This document shows, piece by piece, positions 26,239 to 34,667 of a stretch of 64,000 nucleotides of DNA. The number at the start of each line of letters is the position of its first letter. The stretch's first letter is position 1. This DNA is from Streptomyces xanthophaeus (GTDB lineage Bacteria; Actinomycetota; Actinomycetes; Streptomycetales; Streptomycetaceae): NCBI RefSeq assembly GCF_000725805.1, contig NZ_JOFT01000017.1, positions 186,001 to 250,000 of the forward strand, read 5' to 3'. Position numbers and translations under genes: made by a program. Under the pieces are notes generated by a model, which did not search any database, was not told the DNA's origin, and saw only the letters and a program-made list of their open reading frames with translations.

Positions 26239-26290
26239 TGTAAAGCAAACCTGACACCGCCAGTGTCAAGGAGTCGCAACATGGTGTCAA
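26239..26290 (-). promoter_or_regulatory. Promoter and TGACAC operator for the HTH operon
   Basis: A perfect palindrome TGACAC-cgcca-GTGTCA spans 26252-26268 and a further GTGTCA lies at 26284-26289. On the minus strand these give two TTGACA hexamers (26264-26269 and 26285-26290), the first followed after about 19 bases by TTTACA at 26239-26244. This looks like a promoter overlapped by repressor sites, consistent with autoregulation by the XRE protein. Confidence 0.65.
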
Positions 26291-26413
26291 GTTTTCTGTA
26301 CATCACGCGGGACCGGGAACCCGGGGCTCCCGCCGTCCGACTACTGCCCCGTGGGCGGGCGACGGCCCGCGGACCGCCGGGACCCACCCGGCCGGGCAGG
26401 AGCGAGGAGCGCG

Positions 26414-27049
26414 ATGGGCGGGCTGGACGTACGGATGCGGGAGGTCGCCTGCCGTCACGGCCGGGTGGAGGCCGTCAGTGCGGTGGACCTGGAGATCGCG
26501 GCCGGTGAGCGGGTCGCCCTGACCGGGACCAACGGCTCGGGCAAGAGCACCCTGCTGCGGGCCGTACTGGGCCTGCACCGGCAGGTCACCGGCTCGATCC
26601 TGGTCGGCGGCAGGGGCACGGCCACACCCGCCCAGTGGGCCTGGCGGCGCCGGGCCTGCGCCTGGATCCCGCAGAAGCCGGTGGCGGGCCGCTTCCCGCT
26701 CCTGGGCGAGGAGTTGCTGGCGGCGAGTGCGGCCCCGGCCGAAGCCGCGGAAGCCGCTGCCCGGCTCGGCGTGGCCGGGCTGACGCGACGCCCCCTGCAC
26801 ACCCTGTCCGGCGGGCAGCTGCAACGCATGTACCTGGCCCGGGCCATGGGCTGCGTCGCCGCCGGGGCGCAGGTCCTGCTGGCCGACGAACCCACCGCCG
26901 CCCTCGACTTCGCCGGGCAGGACGAGGCGGCCGACGTCCTGACCTCCCTGCCGGTCACCCTGGTCGTCGTGACCCACGACCGGGCGCTCGCCGAACGCTG
27001 CGACCGGGTCCTGGAGATGGCCGCCGGCCGGCTGCGGGAGGTCCGGTGA
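26414..27049 (+). CDS. Metal ABC transporter ATP-binding protein (ZnuC/MntB type)
   Basis: A 211-residue ATPase: Walker A GTNGSGKST, Q-loop WIPQKP, signature TLSGGQLQRMYLARAM, Walker B VLLADEPTAALD, switch VTHDRAL. Its length and the operon partners (ABC-3 permease, metal-binding lipoprotein) mark a zinc/manganese importer. The start at ATG 26414 has gaggag five bases upstream; the frame's longer versions lack a ribosome site. It overlaps the permease start by 4 bases. No Zur box could be identified with confidence upstream. Confidence 0.88.
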   Translation: MGGLDVRMREVACRHGRVEAVSAVDLEIAAGERVALTGTNGSGKSTLLRAVLGLHRQVTGSILVGGRGTATPAQWAWRRRACAWIPQKPVAGRFPLLGEELLAASAAPAEAAEAAARLGVAGLTRRPLHTLSGGQLQRMYLARAMGCVAAGAQVLLADEPTAALDFAGQDEAADVLTSLPVTLVVVTHDRALAERCDRVLEMAAGRLREVR

Positions 27050-27915
27050 ACCTGGCCGCCACCGCCGACCTCGGCGAACTGCTCCAGCTGATGCCCGTCC
27101 GCAGAGCCGCGGCCGCCCTGCTGCTGGCCGCGGTGGGACTGCCCGTCATCGGGGTGGTGATCGTCGGGCTGGACATCATGCCGGTGCGCTTCGCGATGAT
27201 GCACGTCGCCCTGCTGGGCATCGCGACCGGGCTGCTGACCGGACTGGACCCGATGCTGTGCGCCCTGGTGGCCTGCGCCCTCGCGGGCGCCGGGGTCGCC
27301 CCGCTGGCGCGCACCCCGGACGGACTGTCCGGGGCCATGGGCCTGCTGATGAGCCTGGCCATCGCCGCCGCCCTGCTCCTGCTGTCCGTGTCGGGAGTCA
27401 ACGCCTCCGGGGCCTTCGCCCTGCTGTGGGGGTCGATCCTGTCCGTCGGCACCGCCGACCTGATCGTCCTCGGGCTGCTCGCCGTGGCCGTACCGGGGCT
27501 GTTCTGGTGGAAGCGGCGCGAGCTGGCCCTGCTGCTCCACGACCGCGAACTCGCCCAGTGCTCGGGCGTACCGGTGGGCCCCCTGACCCTCGTCCTGCTC
27601 GTCCTGGTCGCGGTCGCCGTGGCCGGGGCGATCAAACTGACCGGCGCCCTGCTCGTCGACGCCCTCACCCTGCTGCCCGCCCTCGCGGCCCGCCGGCTGG
27701 GGACCTCCCTGAAGTCGATCACCCTGTGGGCGGTCGGCATCGGCGTCACCGTGAACCTGACGGGCTTCCTCCTCGCCCTCTGGCTGGACTGGCCCCCCGG
27801 GCCGGTCCTCGTCCTGACCGCGGGGGCCGTCGTCCTCGCGGTCCACCTCGTCCCCGAACGGAGAACCAGCTCATGGCGCGCACCCGCGTCCGCATCTCTT
27901 CCCTCCTCGCACTGA
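27046..27915 (+). CDS. Metal ABC transporter permease (ABC-3 family)
   Basis: A 289-residue permease with eight or more hydrophobic helices. IMPVRFAMMHVALLGIATGL and the later AIKLTGALLVDALTLLPALA are characteristic of the ABC-3 (ZnuB/TroC) family. The GTG start overlaps the ATPase stop. Its 3' end overlaps the binding-protein gene by 43 bases, an unusually long coupling overlap. Some leucine-rich residues beyond the last helix suggest the C-terminal tail is only tolerated coding. Confidence 0.87.
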   Translation: MNLAATADLGELLQLMPVRRAAAALLLAAVGLPVIGVVIVGLDIMPVRFAMMHVALLGIATGLLTGLDPMLCALVACALAGAGVAPLARTPDGLSGAMGLLMSLAIAAALLLLSVSGVNASGAFALLWGSILSVGTADLIVLGLLAVAVPGLFWWKRRELALLLHDRELAQCSGVPVGPLTLVLLVLVAVAVAGAIKLTGALLVDALTLLPALAARRLGTSLKSITLWAVGIGVTVNLTGFLLALWLDWPPGPVLVLTAGAVVLAVHLVPERRTSSWRAPASASLPSSH

Positions 27916-28679
27916 CCACGGCGGCCCTGGCCCTCGTGACCGGCTGCGGCAGCGACGACGCCCCGTCCGAGGCGGGCGGGTCCCCGCGCGGGGGCAAGCC
28001 CGTGGTGGTCGTGACCACCACCTGGGAGGGCGCCTTCGCCAAGGCCGCCGGAGCCGAGGACGTCACGGTGATCGTGCCGACCTCCGTCCACCACGCGCCC
28101 GACTACGATCCCAAGCCCTCCGACCTCGCCGCCGTGGCCAAGGCCGACTTCGTGCTGTACGCGCCGTTCGAGCCGTACGCCGCGAAGATCAAGGAGGCCG
28201 CGGGCTCCAAGGCCCGGCTCGTGGAGGTCTCCCTCGACAACGACGCCGACAAGGCGGGCGCCGAAGTGGCCCGGCTGGGCAAGCTGTTCGGCACCGAGGA
28301 GGCCGCCGCCCGCTGGAAGACGGGCCTGGACACCGAGCACGCGAAGCTCAGCGCCGAGCTGAAGGCCGCCTGGCCCGGCGGCCGCAGCCCGGCCGTGGTC
28401 TCCCAGGTCTTCACGGCCTGGTCGGCGAAGCTGGCGGGCGCCACCACGGTCGGCACCTACGGCCCTGAGGCGGTCACCCCCGCCCAGCTCGCGGAGCTCT
28501 CGGGCAAGGAGCCCTCCCTGGTGCTGGACAACGTCCACATGTCGACCGGGGCCGTCCTGCCCGACTCGGGAGCCCGGCAGGTGCCGATCGTCAACTACCC
28601 CGGTGACGACCTCGACCTGCTGGCCGTCTACCGCAACGCGGCCGCCGAACTGAAGAAGGCCATGGCCGCCACCTCCTGA
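27873..28679 (+). CDS. Metal ABC transporter substrate-binding lipoprotein (ZnuA/TroA type)
   Basis: A 268-residue cluster-A-I binding protein. A lipobox VTGC lies at residues 22-25. The metal-site region VHHAPDYDPKPSDLAAVAKA matches the family's His-containing loop; a second His lies in LDNVHMST and an Asp near the C-terminus in YPGDDLD. The His-rich flexible loop typical of zinc-specific ZnuA is missing, so zinc versus manganese is open. ATG 27873 lies inside the permease gene. Confidence 0.88.
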   Translation: MARTRVRISSLLALTTAALALVTGCGSDDAPSEAGGSPRGGKPVVVVTTTWEGAFAKAAGAEDVTVIVPTSVHHAPDYDPKPSDLAAVAKADFVLYAPFEPYAAKIKEAAGSKARLVEVSLDNDADKAGAEVARLGKLFGTEEAAARWKTGLDTEHAKLSAELKAAWPGGRSPAVVSQVFTAWSAKLAGATTVGTYGPEAVTPAQLAELSGKEPSLVLDNVHMSTGAVLPDSGARQVPIVNYPGDDLDLLAVYRNAAAELKKAMAATS

Positions 28680-28718
28680 GGCCCCACGGCCGCGAGGGGG
28701 CCGCACCGCCCATGAGCA

Positions 28719-28738
28719 GCCCGCCTTCCGGGGCGGGC
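28719..28738. terminator. Probable terminator between metal ABC operon and small Cys/His gene
   Basis: A 7-bp perfect stem (28719-28725 with 28732-28738) around a 6-base loop, 40 bases after the lipoprotein stop and about 80 bases beyond the end of the minus-strand small gene. Confidence 0.5.
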
Positions 28739-28819
28739 CGCAGGGCGTCGCAAGCGCGTGTGGTCCCCACCCTGTCCGAACCTGTTCGCCGGCGAGGACG
28801 GCGCCGCCTGCGGACGGCG

Positions 28820-28999
28820 CTACCTGCGGTACGCCAGCACGTGCCGCCCCTCGTGGCGCTCACAGTCCGGGCTGCCGTCACGATCGACCAGCGTCAGCCA
28901 GCTGCCCGCCTCCCACTGGAGGCCCATGCCGCAGATCATGCACGTGCCGGCGTACCGCCGGTACGGCGGGGGCACTTCGTGCGGCTTTCTCTTCGCCAT
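28820..28999 (-). CDS. Small Cys/His protein, possible zinc ribbon
   Basis: A 59-residue basic protein not recognised by name. CMICGMGLQW near residues 20-29 (CxxC) and CERHEG near residue 47 (CxxH) give a Cys-x2-Cys ... Cys-x2-His pattern that could bind one zinc. The sequence between is WEAGSWLTLVDRDGSPD. ATG 28999 is chosen to begin MAKRKPHEV; GTG 29017 is an alternative. Position next to a zinc/manganese importer may be coincidence. Shortness lowers certainty, but both the composition and the ligand spacing look like real protein. Confidence 0.65.
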   Translation of the reverse strand: MAKRKPHEVPPPYRRYAGTCMICGMGLQWEAGSWLTLVDRDGSPDCERHEGRHVLAYRR

Positions 29000-29077
29000 C
29001 CCCTGAGCGTAGGACACCCCGCGCCGCCTCCCTTCCCTGGGCGACGGGCGCGGGGCCCTCTTCCGGTGGCCGGACCC

Positions 29078-30742
29078 TCAGGCCGTGAGCCGTGCGCGCA
29101 GCGCCGCCCGGTCGGGCTTGCCCGCCGGAGTGAGCGGCAGCGCGGTGACCAGCAGCAGCCGCTCGGGGTGCTTGCCCCGCTCCAGCCCGCACCGGGTGAG
29201 GTGCTCGCCCAGCGCGGCGAGGGTGAGCACGGACTCCGGGCCGGGCGAGGTGGCGTCCGCCCGCGGGACCACGCAGGCCGCCAGCCGCTCCCCCATCAGC
29301 GCGTCGGGGACGCCGAGGCAGACCACGTCACGGACCAGTGGGTGCGAGGTGAGCTCGCGTTCCACCTCGGCCGGGCTGATGTTCGCCCCGCCCCGGATGA
29401 CGATGTCCTTGAGGCGGCCGACCACGTGCAGTACGCCGTCCTCGTCGAGGAAGCCGAGGTCACCGGTGCGGACCCAGCCGTCGGGGGTGCGGTAGCGGGC
29501 GTCGAGCTCGGGGGCGGCCACGTAGCACAGCGGGGTCATCGGGCCGCGCGCGACGATCTCCCCGACGGCGCCGTCCGGCAGCGGTGCACCGGTGTCCGGG
29601 TCGGTGATGCGGATGTCGGCGACCCGGGGGTCGGGCCGTCCCGCCACCACGTCGGAGCCGTCGCCGAGCGGTGTACAACCATCCAGACCCGTATGGCAGT
29701 TGACCCCGTCCGCGGAACCGTACAGATTCACGACCGGGCAGCCGAATGCCTTCGCGGCGCTGACGGCGGTCGTCCCGTCGAGCGGAGACCCGCCGAGGAC
29801 GAGGGCCGTGGGAGCGGGCAGCGGCGGCCCGTCGTCCTCCAGCCGGTCTAGCATCATCCGCACCATCGTGGGCACGCCCAGGACGTGGGTGGGCTCGTGC
29901 TCCCGGATCGCCGCGAGGGCCGCCTCGGGGGTGAACCGGTCGAGCAGGACGAGCGTGCCGCCGTGCCGGGCCAGGGTGACCGCGGTGCCGTTGGAGCCGA
30001 AGGCGGAGGCGAGCGGTACGAGGAACAGGCAGCGCGGCGGGGTGCCGTCCGGGATGAGGGAGGCGAGGAAGTTGCCGCGGCCCCCGGCCAGCGCGTTGTG
30101 GGAGTACGCGACCATCTTCGGCTCGGACTCGGAGCCGGAGGAGACGAGGATGCGGGCGGCGCTGTCGGGGTCGGGACGGGCGGGGACGAAGCCGTTCGGG
30201 TCGCTGCGCAGCAGCCGGGACAGCGCCACCGTGCCCTGCGGGACCGTCCCTTCGGGTCCGGCGGCCACCACGTGGCGCAGGGCGGGCAGGGCCGGGGCGA
30301 GGGCCTGGAGTTCGGCGGCGTGCGGGATGCCGCGGTGCTCCACCGCGGCGATGACGGCGACGGCCCCGGAGCGGCGCAGGAGGTGCTCGGCCTCCAGGAC
30401 GCCGCGGCCCACCGGGAAGGGCAGGGCGACCGCGCCGAGTGCGGCCAGGGCCAGGTCGGCGATGACCGCGTTGCGGTCGTCGGGCAGTTGGACGCCGACC
30501 ACGTCGCCCGGGCCGGTGCCGAGTGCTCTGAGGCCGGCGGCCAGACATCGGACCTTGCGGTCCAGGGCCGTGTAGCAGAGCTTGCCCTTGGCATCGAGGA
30601 CGGCCGTCCGGTGCAGGTCCGCGATCTGACGGGCCCGGAAGAGGCTGTAGAGGTCGAGGTCGGGGCAGGTGCCGTCCACCACCCAGGAGCGGCGCAGCGC
30701 GGAGGGCAGCAGGTCGTCGAGGGCGGGTGCGTCGGCGGTCAT
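29078..30742 (-). CDS. Acyl-CoA synthetase (AMP-forming)
   Basis: A 554-residue adenylate-forming ligase. The A3 loop is atypical, ILVSSGSESEPKMVAYSHN, in place of the TSGTTGxPKG form; A5 NLYGSADGVN, A7-A8 VRTGDLGFLDEDGVLHVVGR and KDIVIRGGANISPAEVE, and A10 TPAGKPDRAAL with the catalytic Lys. It likely makes a CoA thioester of a carboxylic acid that the neighbouring CoA-transferase and acyl-CoA dehydrogenase also handle. ATG 30742 overlaps the CoA-transferase stop. Substrate unknown. Confidence 0.9.
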   Translation of the reverse strand: MTADAPALDDLLPSALRRSWVVDGTCPDLDLYSLFRARQIADLHRTAVLDAKGKLCYTALDRKVRCLAAGLRALGTGPGDVVGVQLPDDRNAVIADLALAALGAVALPFPVGRGVLEAEHLLRRSGAVAVIAAVEHRGIPHAAELQALAPALPALRHVVAAGPEGTVPQGTVALSRLLRSDPNGFVPARPDPDSAARILVSSGSESEPKMVAYSHNALAGGRGNFLASLIPDGTPPRCLFLVPLASAFGSNGTAVTLARHGGTLVLLDRFTPEAALAAIREHEPTHVLGVPTMVRMMLDRLEDDGPPLPAPTALVLGGSPLDGTTAVSAAKAFGCPVVNLYGSADGVNCHTGLDGCTPLGDGSDVVAGRPDPRVADIRITDPDTGAPLPDGAVGEIVARGPMTPLCYVAAPELDARYRTPDGWVRTGDLGFLDEDGVLHVVGRLKDIVIRGGANISPAEVERELTSHPLVRDVVCLGVPDALMGERLAACVVPRADATSPGPESVLTLAALGEHLTRCGLERGKHPERLLLVTALPLTPAGKPDRAALRARLTA

Positions 30743-32553
30743 ACGAAGCTCCAGGGGTCGGGAACAGCGGGGGCGCCGTACGCGTCGCGGCTGATCGAGC
30801 CGGCGAAGCGCGGGTCGTGGTGCAGGTCGGCCAGGTCGGTGGTCACGCGGGTGGCGGTCAGTCCGTGCTCCCGCAGCAGCCGCAGGGCCTGCCCGGTGGG
30901 CAGGTGGCGCAGGCCGTACGCGGCCGCGGCGGTGGCGCAGGCGTCGGAGGGGGCGACCCAGCCGTCCGCCGTGGGCAGCGGGCGGCGAAAGCCGGGGGGC
31001 CGTCTGGCGCCGGAGCCGCGGGCCGCCCGCGCGAGGGCCGGGGCGGTCAGCAGGTCGGCCGCGCCCAGCAGGGAGGAGTCCACCCGCACGCCCCGGCCGG
31101 TGCGTTCGCGCAGCAGCAGGCCGGCGAGCACGGCCTCGGCTCCGAGCAGTCCGCCGAGCACGTCCAGGAGGGTCATCAGGGAGGGCGCGGGCGGTTCTCC
31201 CTGCGGGCGGACGGCTTCCCCGACGCCGGTGCGGGCCTGGACCATGAAGTCCGTGCCCATCGGGGCTCCGGGGAGGCGGTCCGCCCAGCCGCTGGTGTAC
31301 GCGTAGACCAGGGCGGGGTTCGCCGCGGCCAGGTCCGCGGCGTCCAGGCCCAGGGCGGCGGCCTTGCCCGGGGCCCAGTTGTGGAGGAAGACGTCCGCCC
31401 CGGCGGCCAGCTCCCGCAGCCTGCGCCGGTCCCGCTCCGCCTTGATGTCGATCTCGACGGCCCGCTTGCCCCGGTTGAGGGCGAGCCAGCGGGCGGAGAT
31501 CCCCGAGCAGGCGGGCGGCATCCCGCGCAGCGGGTCCCCGCCGGGCGGTTCGATGCGGATCACCTCGGCGCCGAGCAGGCCGAGCAGGTGCGCGGCGAGC
31601 GGGGCCTGGATGCGCCGGCCCGCCTCCAGCACGGTGAGCCCGGTGAGGGGCCGCCCGGCGCTGACGGCTGCGGCGCTGACGGCTGCGGCGCCGCCGGTCC
31701 GCGGGGCGGCGGGGCCCGTCGGGGCCAGCGACCAGGGGGCGGCGCCGTCGTGCTCCGCAGCCCGTTCGGCGAGGGTGCGCAGGGCGCACACCTCGGCGCC
31801 GGAACCGGCCGCGGCCCGGCGGATCCGCTCCCAGGGGTGGGCCCGGGCCGTGGTGTGGAGGGAGCCGGGGAAGGGCGCGCAGGCGGTGGCGTACCGGAAC
31901 TGGAAGGGCCGCCAGCCCGCCCGGACCGCGTCGCGGGGTGCGTCCAGGGCGTACCAGAAGGCCGCCCAGGCGCCGGGGTCCAGCGTCTCCAGTTCGAAGA
32001 GGACCCCGTCGCCCGAGGTGAACGGCGGTCCGCCGGGGGCGAGTTCGGCCGCCTCGCCTTCGTCGGCCCCGGTGGCGGCGAAGTACTGGGAGACGGCCAG
32101 CAGGCCTGCCCGGTCTGCGCCGGTCCGTACGGAGACCGCGTCGGCGCCGCGGGCCTGCGCCAGCAACGCGGCCAGGAGGCCCTGCACGGCGAGGACCCCG
32201 GCGGCGGTCGCCGCGTAGTCGGCGGCGAGGGCGCGGGGCTCCCCGTCGCGCCGGCCGTGGACGGCCATCATCCCCGTGGCGGCCTGGACGGTGGCCTCGT
32301 CGACGACCCCGCCGGCCCGGTCGCCCCAGGACAGCCGGGCCTCGACGGGCCGGAAGTCCGCCCCGGTCAGCACGGTGCGTCCCGCGTCCTGCGGCCCCGA
32401 GCCGTCCGTACCACCGCCCTGGGAGGTGGTGCCGGCAGCGCCGAGCAGCCGGAGGTGTCCGGCGACGACGTCGGCGGTTCCCGGGGGCCCCGACGCGGCG
32501 AAGCTCAAGGCGTCGAGCGGCCGGGCCGTCCGCGTGGTGACTGGTGACGCCAT
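30739..32553 (-). CDS. Family III CoA-transferase (CaiB/BaiF), double-length with degenerate N-half
   Basis: A 604-residue protein. The C-terminal 330 residues are a standard family III CoA-transferase: LTGLTVLEAGRRIQAPLAAH, AEVIRIEPPGGDPLRG, WLALNRGKRAVEIDIKAE and the active-site region SLMTLLDVLGGLLGAEAVL with the likely catalytic Asp. The N-terminal 270 residues keep CaiB-like pieces (ATVQAATGMMAVHGRRDGEP) but lack the catalytic block, so this looks like a fused inactive copy. Ala-Val repeats near 31664-31693 join the halves. Start ATG 32553 has ggagagga upstream. Confidence 0.87.
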   Translation of the reverse strand: MASPVTTRTARPLDALSFAASGPPGTADVVAGHLRLLGAAGTTSQGGGTDGSGPQDAGRTVLTGADFRPVEARLSWGDRAGGVVDEATVQAATGMMAVHGRRDGEPRALAADYAATAAGVLAVQGLLAALLAQARGADAVSVRTGADRAGLLAVSQYFAATGADEGEAAELAPGGPPFTSGDGVLFELETLDPGAWAAFWYALDAPRDAVRAGWRPFQFRYATACAPFPGSLHTTARAHPWERIRRAAAGSGAEVCALRTLAERAAEHDGAAPWSLAPTGPAAPRTGGAAAVSAAAVSAGRPLTGLTVLEAGRRIQAPLAAHLLGLLGAEVIRIEPPGGDPLRGMPPACSGISARWLALNRGKRAVEIDIKAERDRRRLRELAAGADVFLHNWAPGKAAALGLDAADLAAANPALVYAYTSGWADRLPGAPMGTDFMVQARTGVGEAVRPQGEPPAPSLMTLLDVLGGLLGAEAVLAGLLLRERTGRGVRVDSSLLGAADLLTAPALARAARGSGARRPPGFRRPLPTADGWVAPSDACATAAAAYGLRHLPTGQALRLLREHGLTATRVTTDLADLHHDPRFAGSISRDAYGAPAVPDPWSFV

Positions 32554-32698
32554 GCCTGTCCTCTCCTGGCGCGGCGGTGGCCTCGCCTGCGGGTGTTCGC
32601 TGCCTGCGGGAACCAGGGGGCCGGTGCGCCCGACCAGTTCCACAGAGGAACAGTCGGACAGCCGTTCCCACGGGTTCCCGGCGAACTGGAGGAAAGAC

Positions 32699-33856
32699 GT
32701 GCCCGATCGAGCCCTACCGCAGCGCGTTGCGGAGTTCGTGCGCACCCGCGTGGTGCCGCAGGAGCCGGTCCTGGACGCGGGCGGCCCCGCCGCCGCAGCC
32801 GTCCTGCGCGCCCTGCGCGAGGAGGCCCGCACGAGCGGACTGTGGGCCCTGCCGCTGCCCCGGGAACTGGGCGGCGGCGGACTGACCCTGCGCGAGTACG
32901 CGGTCCACGCGGAGGCGGAGGGCGCGAGCGACCACGGCCCGGCGGCGCTGGGCTCGGCTCCGCTGCTCGACGTACGGATGCTGGCGCGGCACGGCAGCCC
33001 CGCGGTGCGCGAACGCTGGCTGCGGCCCCTGGTCACCGGGGAGCTGCGCTCCTGTTACGCGATGACCGAGCCCGGGGTCCCGGGCACCGAACCCCGGCTG
33101 ACGGCGGCCCGCGCGCACGCCCGGCCGGACGGCAGCTGGCGCGTCAGCGGCCGCAAGTGGTTCACCTCCGGCGCCGCGGACGCCGCTCTCGTGACCGTCC
33201 TCGCCCGTACCGACGGGACGGAAGGGGACCGCGAAGGCCTGTCCCTGCTGCTGGTGCGCACCGACTCGCCCGGCTTCCGCCTCGTGCGCGAACTGCCCGT
33301 GTTCGGCGCGGGCGGCCAGTGGGAGATCGAGCTCGACGGGGTCCCGGTGCCGCAGGACCACGTGGTCGGAGCGCGCGGCGGAGCCCTGGCCGTCGCCGGG
33401 GAGCGGCTCCAGTGGGGCCGCACCCTGCGCTGCCTGCGCTGGCTCGGCCAGGCGCAGCGCGCCTTCGACCTGATGTGCGCCCGGGCCGCCTCCCGGACCG
33501 GGTCCGGTGGTCCGCTCGGCGGGCACCAGCTGGTCCAGCAGCACGTGTTCGAGGCCCTGCTGGCCCTGCGCACCACCCGTCCGCTGGTCCACGAGGCGGT
33601 GGCCCTGCTGGATGCCGGGCGCGACGCCCGTACCGAGACGGGCCTCGCCAAGGTCGCCGCGGCCCGCATGCTCCAGCGGGTCGCGGACTCCGCCATCCAG
33701 GTGCACGGCGCGGCCGGCCTGGGACCGGACACCCCCCTGCCCGCCCTGTTCCGCAGCGGCCGCGCCGCCCGCATCCTGGACGGTCCGGACGAACTGCACA
33801 TCACCTCGGTGGCCCGGCGGGTGCTGCGCGCGTACGGCGAGGAAGGCCCCTGCTGA
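32699..33856 (+). CDS. Acyl-CoA dehydrogenase
   Basis: A 385-residue acyl-CoA dehydrogenase: GLWALPLPRELGGGGLTLRE, the flavin segment YAMTEPGVPGTEP, WRVSGRKWFTSGA and, at the C-terminus, VHGAAGLGPDTPLPALFRSG followed by ILDGPDELH. It keeps a C-terminal block of the family but the catalytic Glu cannot be assigned with certainty. GTG 32699 is preceded by ggaggaaa. It is transcribed away from the CoA-transferase and ligase genes across a 145-base gap, so the three probably form one catabolic unit for an unknown acid. Confidence 0.9.
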   Translation: MPDRALPQRVAEFVRTRVVPQEPVLDAGGPAAAAVLRALREEARTSGLWALPLPRELGGGGLTLREYAVHAEAEGASDHGPAALGSAPLLDVRMLARHGSPAVRERWLRPLVTGELRSCYAMTEPGVPGTEPRLTAARAHARPDGSWRVSGRKWFTSGAADAALVTVLARTDGTEGDREGLSLLLVRTDSPGFRLVRELPVFGAGGQWEIELDGVPVPQDHVVGARGGALAVAGERLQWGRTLRCLRWLGQAQRAFDLMCARAASRTGSGGPLGGHQLVQQHVFEALLALRTTRPLVHEAVALLDAGRDARTETGLAKVAAARMLQRVADSAIQVHGAAGLGPDTPLPALFRSGRAARILDGPDELHITSVARRVLRAYGEEGPC

Positions 33857-33986
33857 GCCGCGCGTGAGGCCAACTCTCGGCCAGAGCGCCGAATTGGCTG
33901 CTTCTCGTCTGCCTCCCGGCGCCGCCCGGGCGCTTAATGGTGCTCCCGCCCGCGCAGGTGGGAGCCACGAGCACACGGGGGGACAC

Positions 33987-34667
33987 ATGGACACCAGCAG
34001 CGCCGCGGCACCACCACCCGGGCCCCCGCCCGGACCGCCTCCCCAGCCGCCGTCGGGAGCAACTCCCGGGCCTCCGCCGGGGCCGCCGCCCGGACCGCCG
34101 CCGCCTCGGTCGCCGTCCGGGCCGCCGCCGTTCGCATCGATACCGCCTGCGCCCAGCAGGGGACGCGTCCTGGTCCTCCAGGTCAGCCGCAGGATGCTGT
34201 GGATCGGCTCGGCGGCCTTCCCGTTGCACAACATCACCCGGGTCGAGGCCTTCAAGGTCAAGCCCGACCTCGGCGCGACCCTCCTGCGCCTCCTGAAATG
34301 GCTCTTCGTCACCGCGGTGGTCTACGCCGTCGTCAACTACGCCAGCAGGGGCGACGCGCGGGTCGGCGAGGACGGCAACCCCTTGTTCCTCGTGATACTC
34401 GTCGTCCTGGTGGTCCTCTGCCTCAAGGACCTGTTCCAGGCGTCGAAGCCGGTACTGGCCGTCGAGACCGCCAGCGGCTCGGCGGTGGTCGTGACCCTGC
34501 CGAACATGGACGAGCTGCGGCAGATCGCCGGCCTGATCACCCACGCCATCGACAATCCGGCAGCCGAGTTCAGCGCCTACGTCAATCAGATCAACAACAC
34601 CACGAACCACTACGGCCCCGTCGTCAACATGAACAACGGGCAACGGAACACGGGGTTCAGGCTGTGA
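33987..34667 (+). CDS. DUF6232-like membrane protein with C-terminal NYGPVVNMN motif
   Basis: A 226-residue protein. Residues 1-55 are almost all Pro and Gly; RRMLWIGSAAFPLHNITRVE (about 68-87) is the DUF6232-like hallmark. Two transmembrane helices follow (about 97-115 and 130-148), then a soluble segment with a helix (NMDELRQIAGLITHAID). The last 25 residues are Asn-rich and contain NHYGPVVNMNNGQRNTGF (34605-34658). Nearly the same 18 residues begin the next gene. ATG 33987 follows a ggggggac ribosome site. Function is unknown; see findings for the shared motif. Confidence 0.8.
   Translation: MDTSSAAAPPPGPPPGPPPQPPSGATPGPPPGPPPGPPPPRSPSGPPPFASIPPAPSRGRVLVLQVSRRMLWIGSAAFPLHNITRVEAFKVKPDLGATLLRLLKWLFVTAVVYAVVNYASRGDARVGEDGNPLFLVILVVLVVLCLKDLFQASKPVLAVETASGSAVVVTLPNMDELRQIAGLITHAIDNPAAEFSAYVNQINNTTNHYGPVVNMNNGQRNTGFRL

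Noticed and set aside
28712..29851. Plus-strand 379-codon ORF
   Set aside because: It crosses the convergent small gene and AMP ligase end, has antisense composition and no ribosome site or motif.
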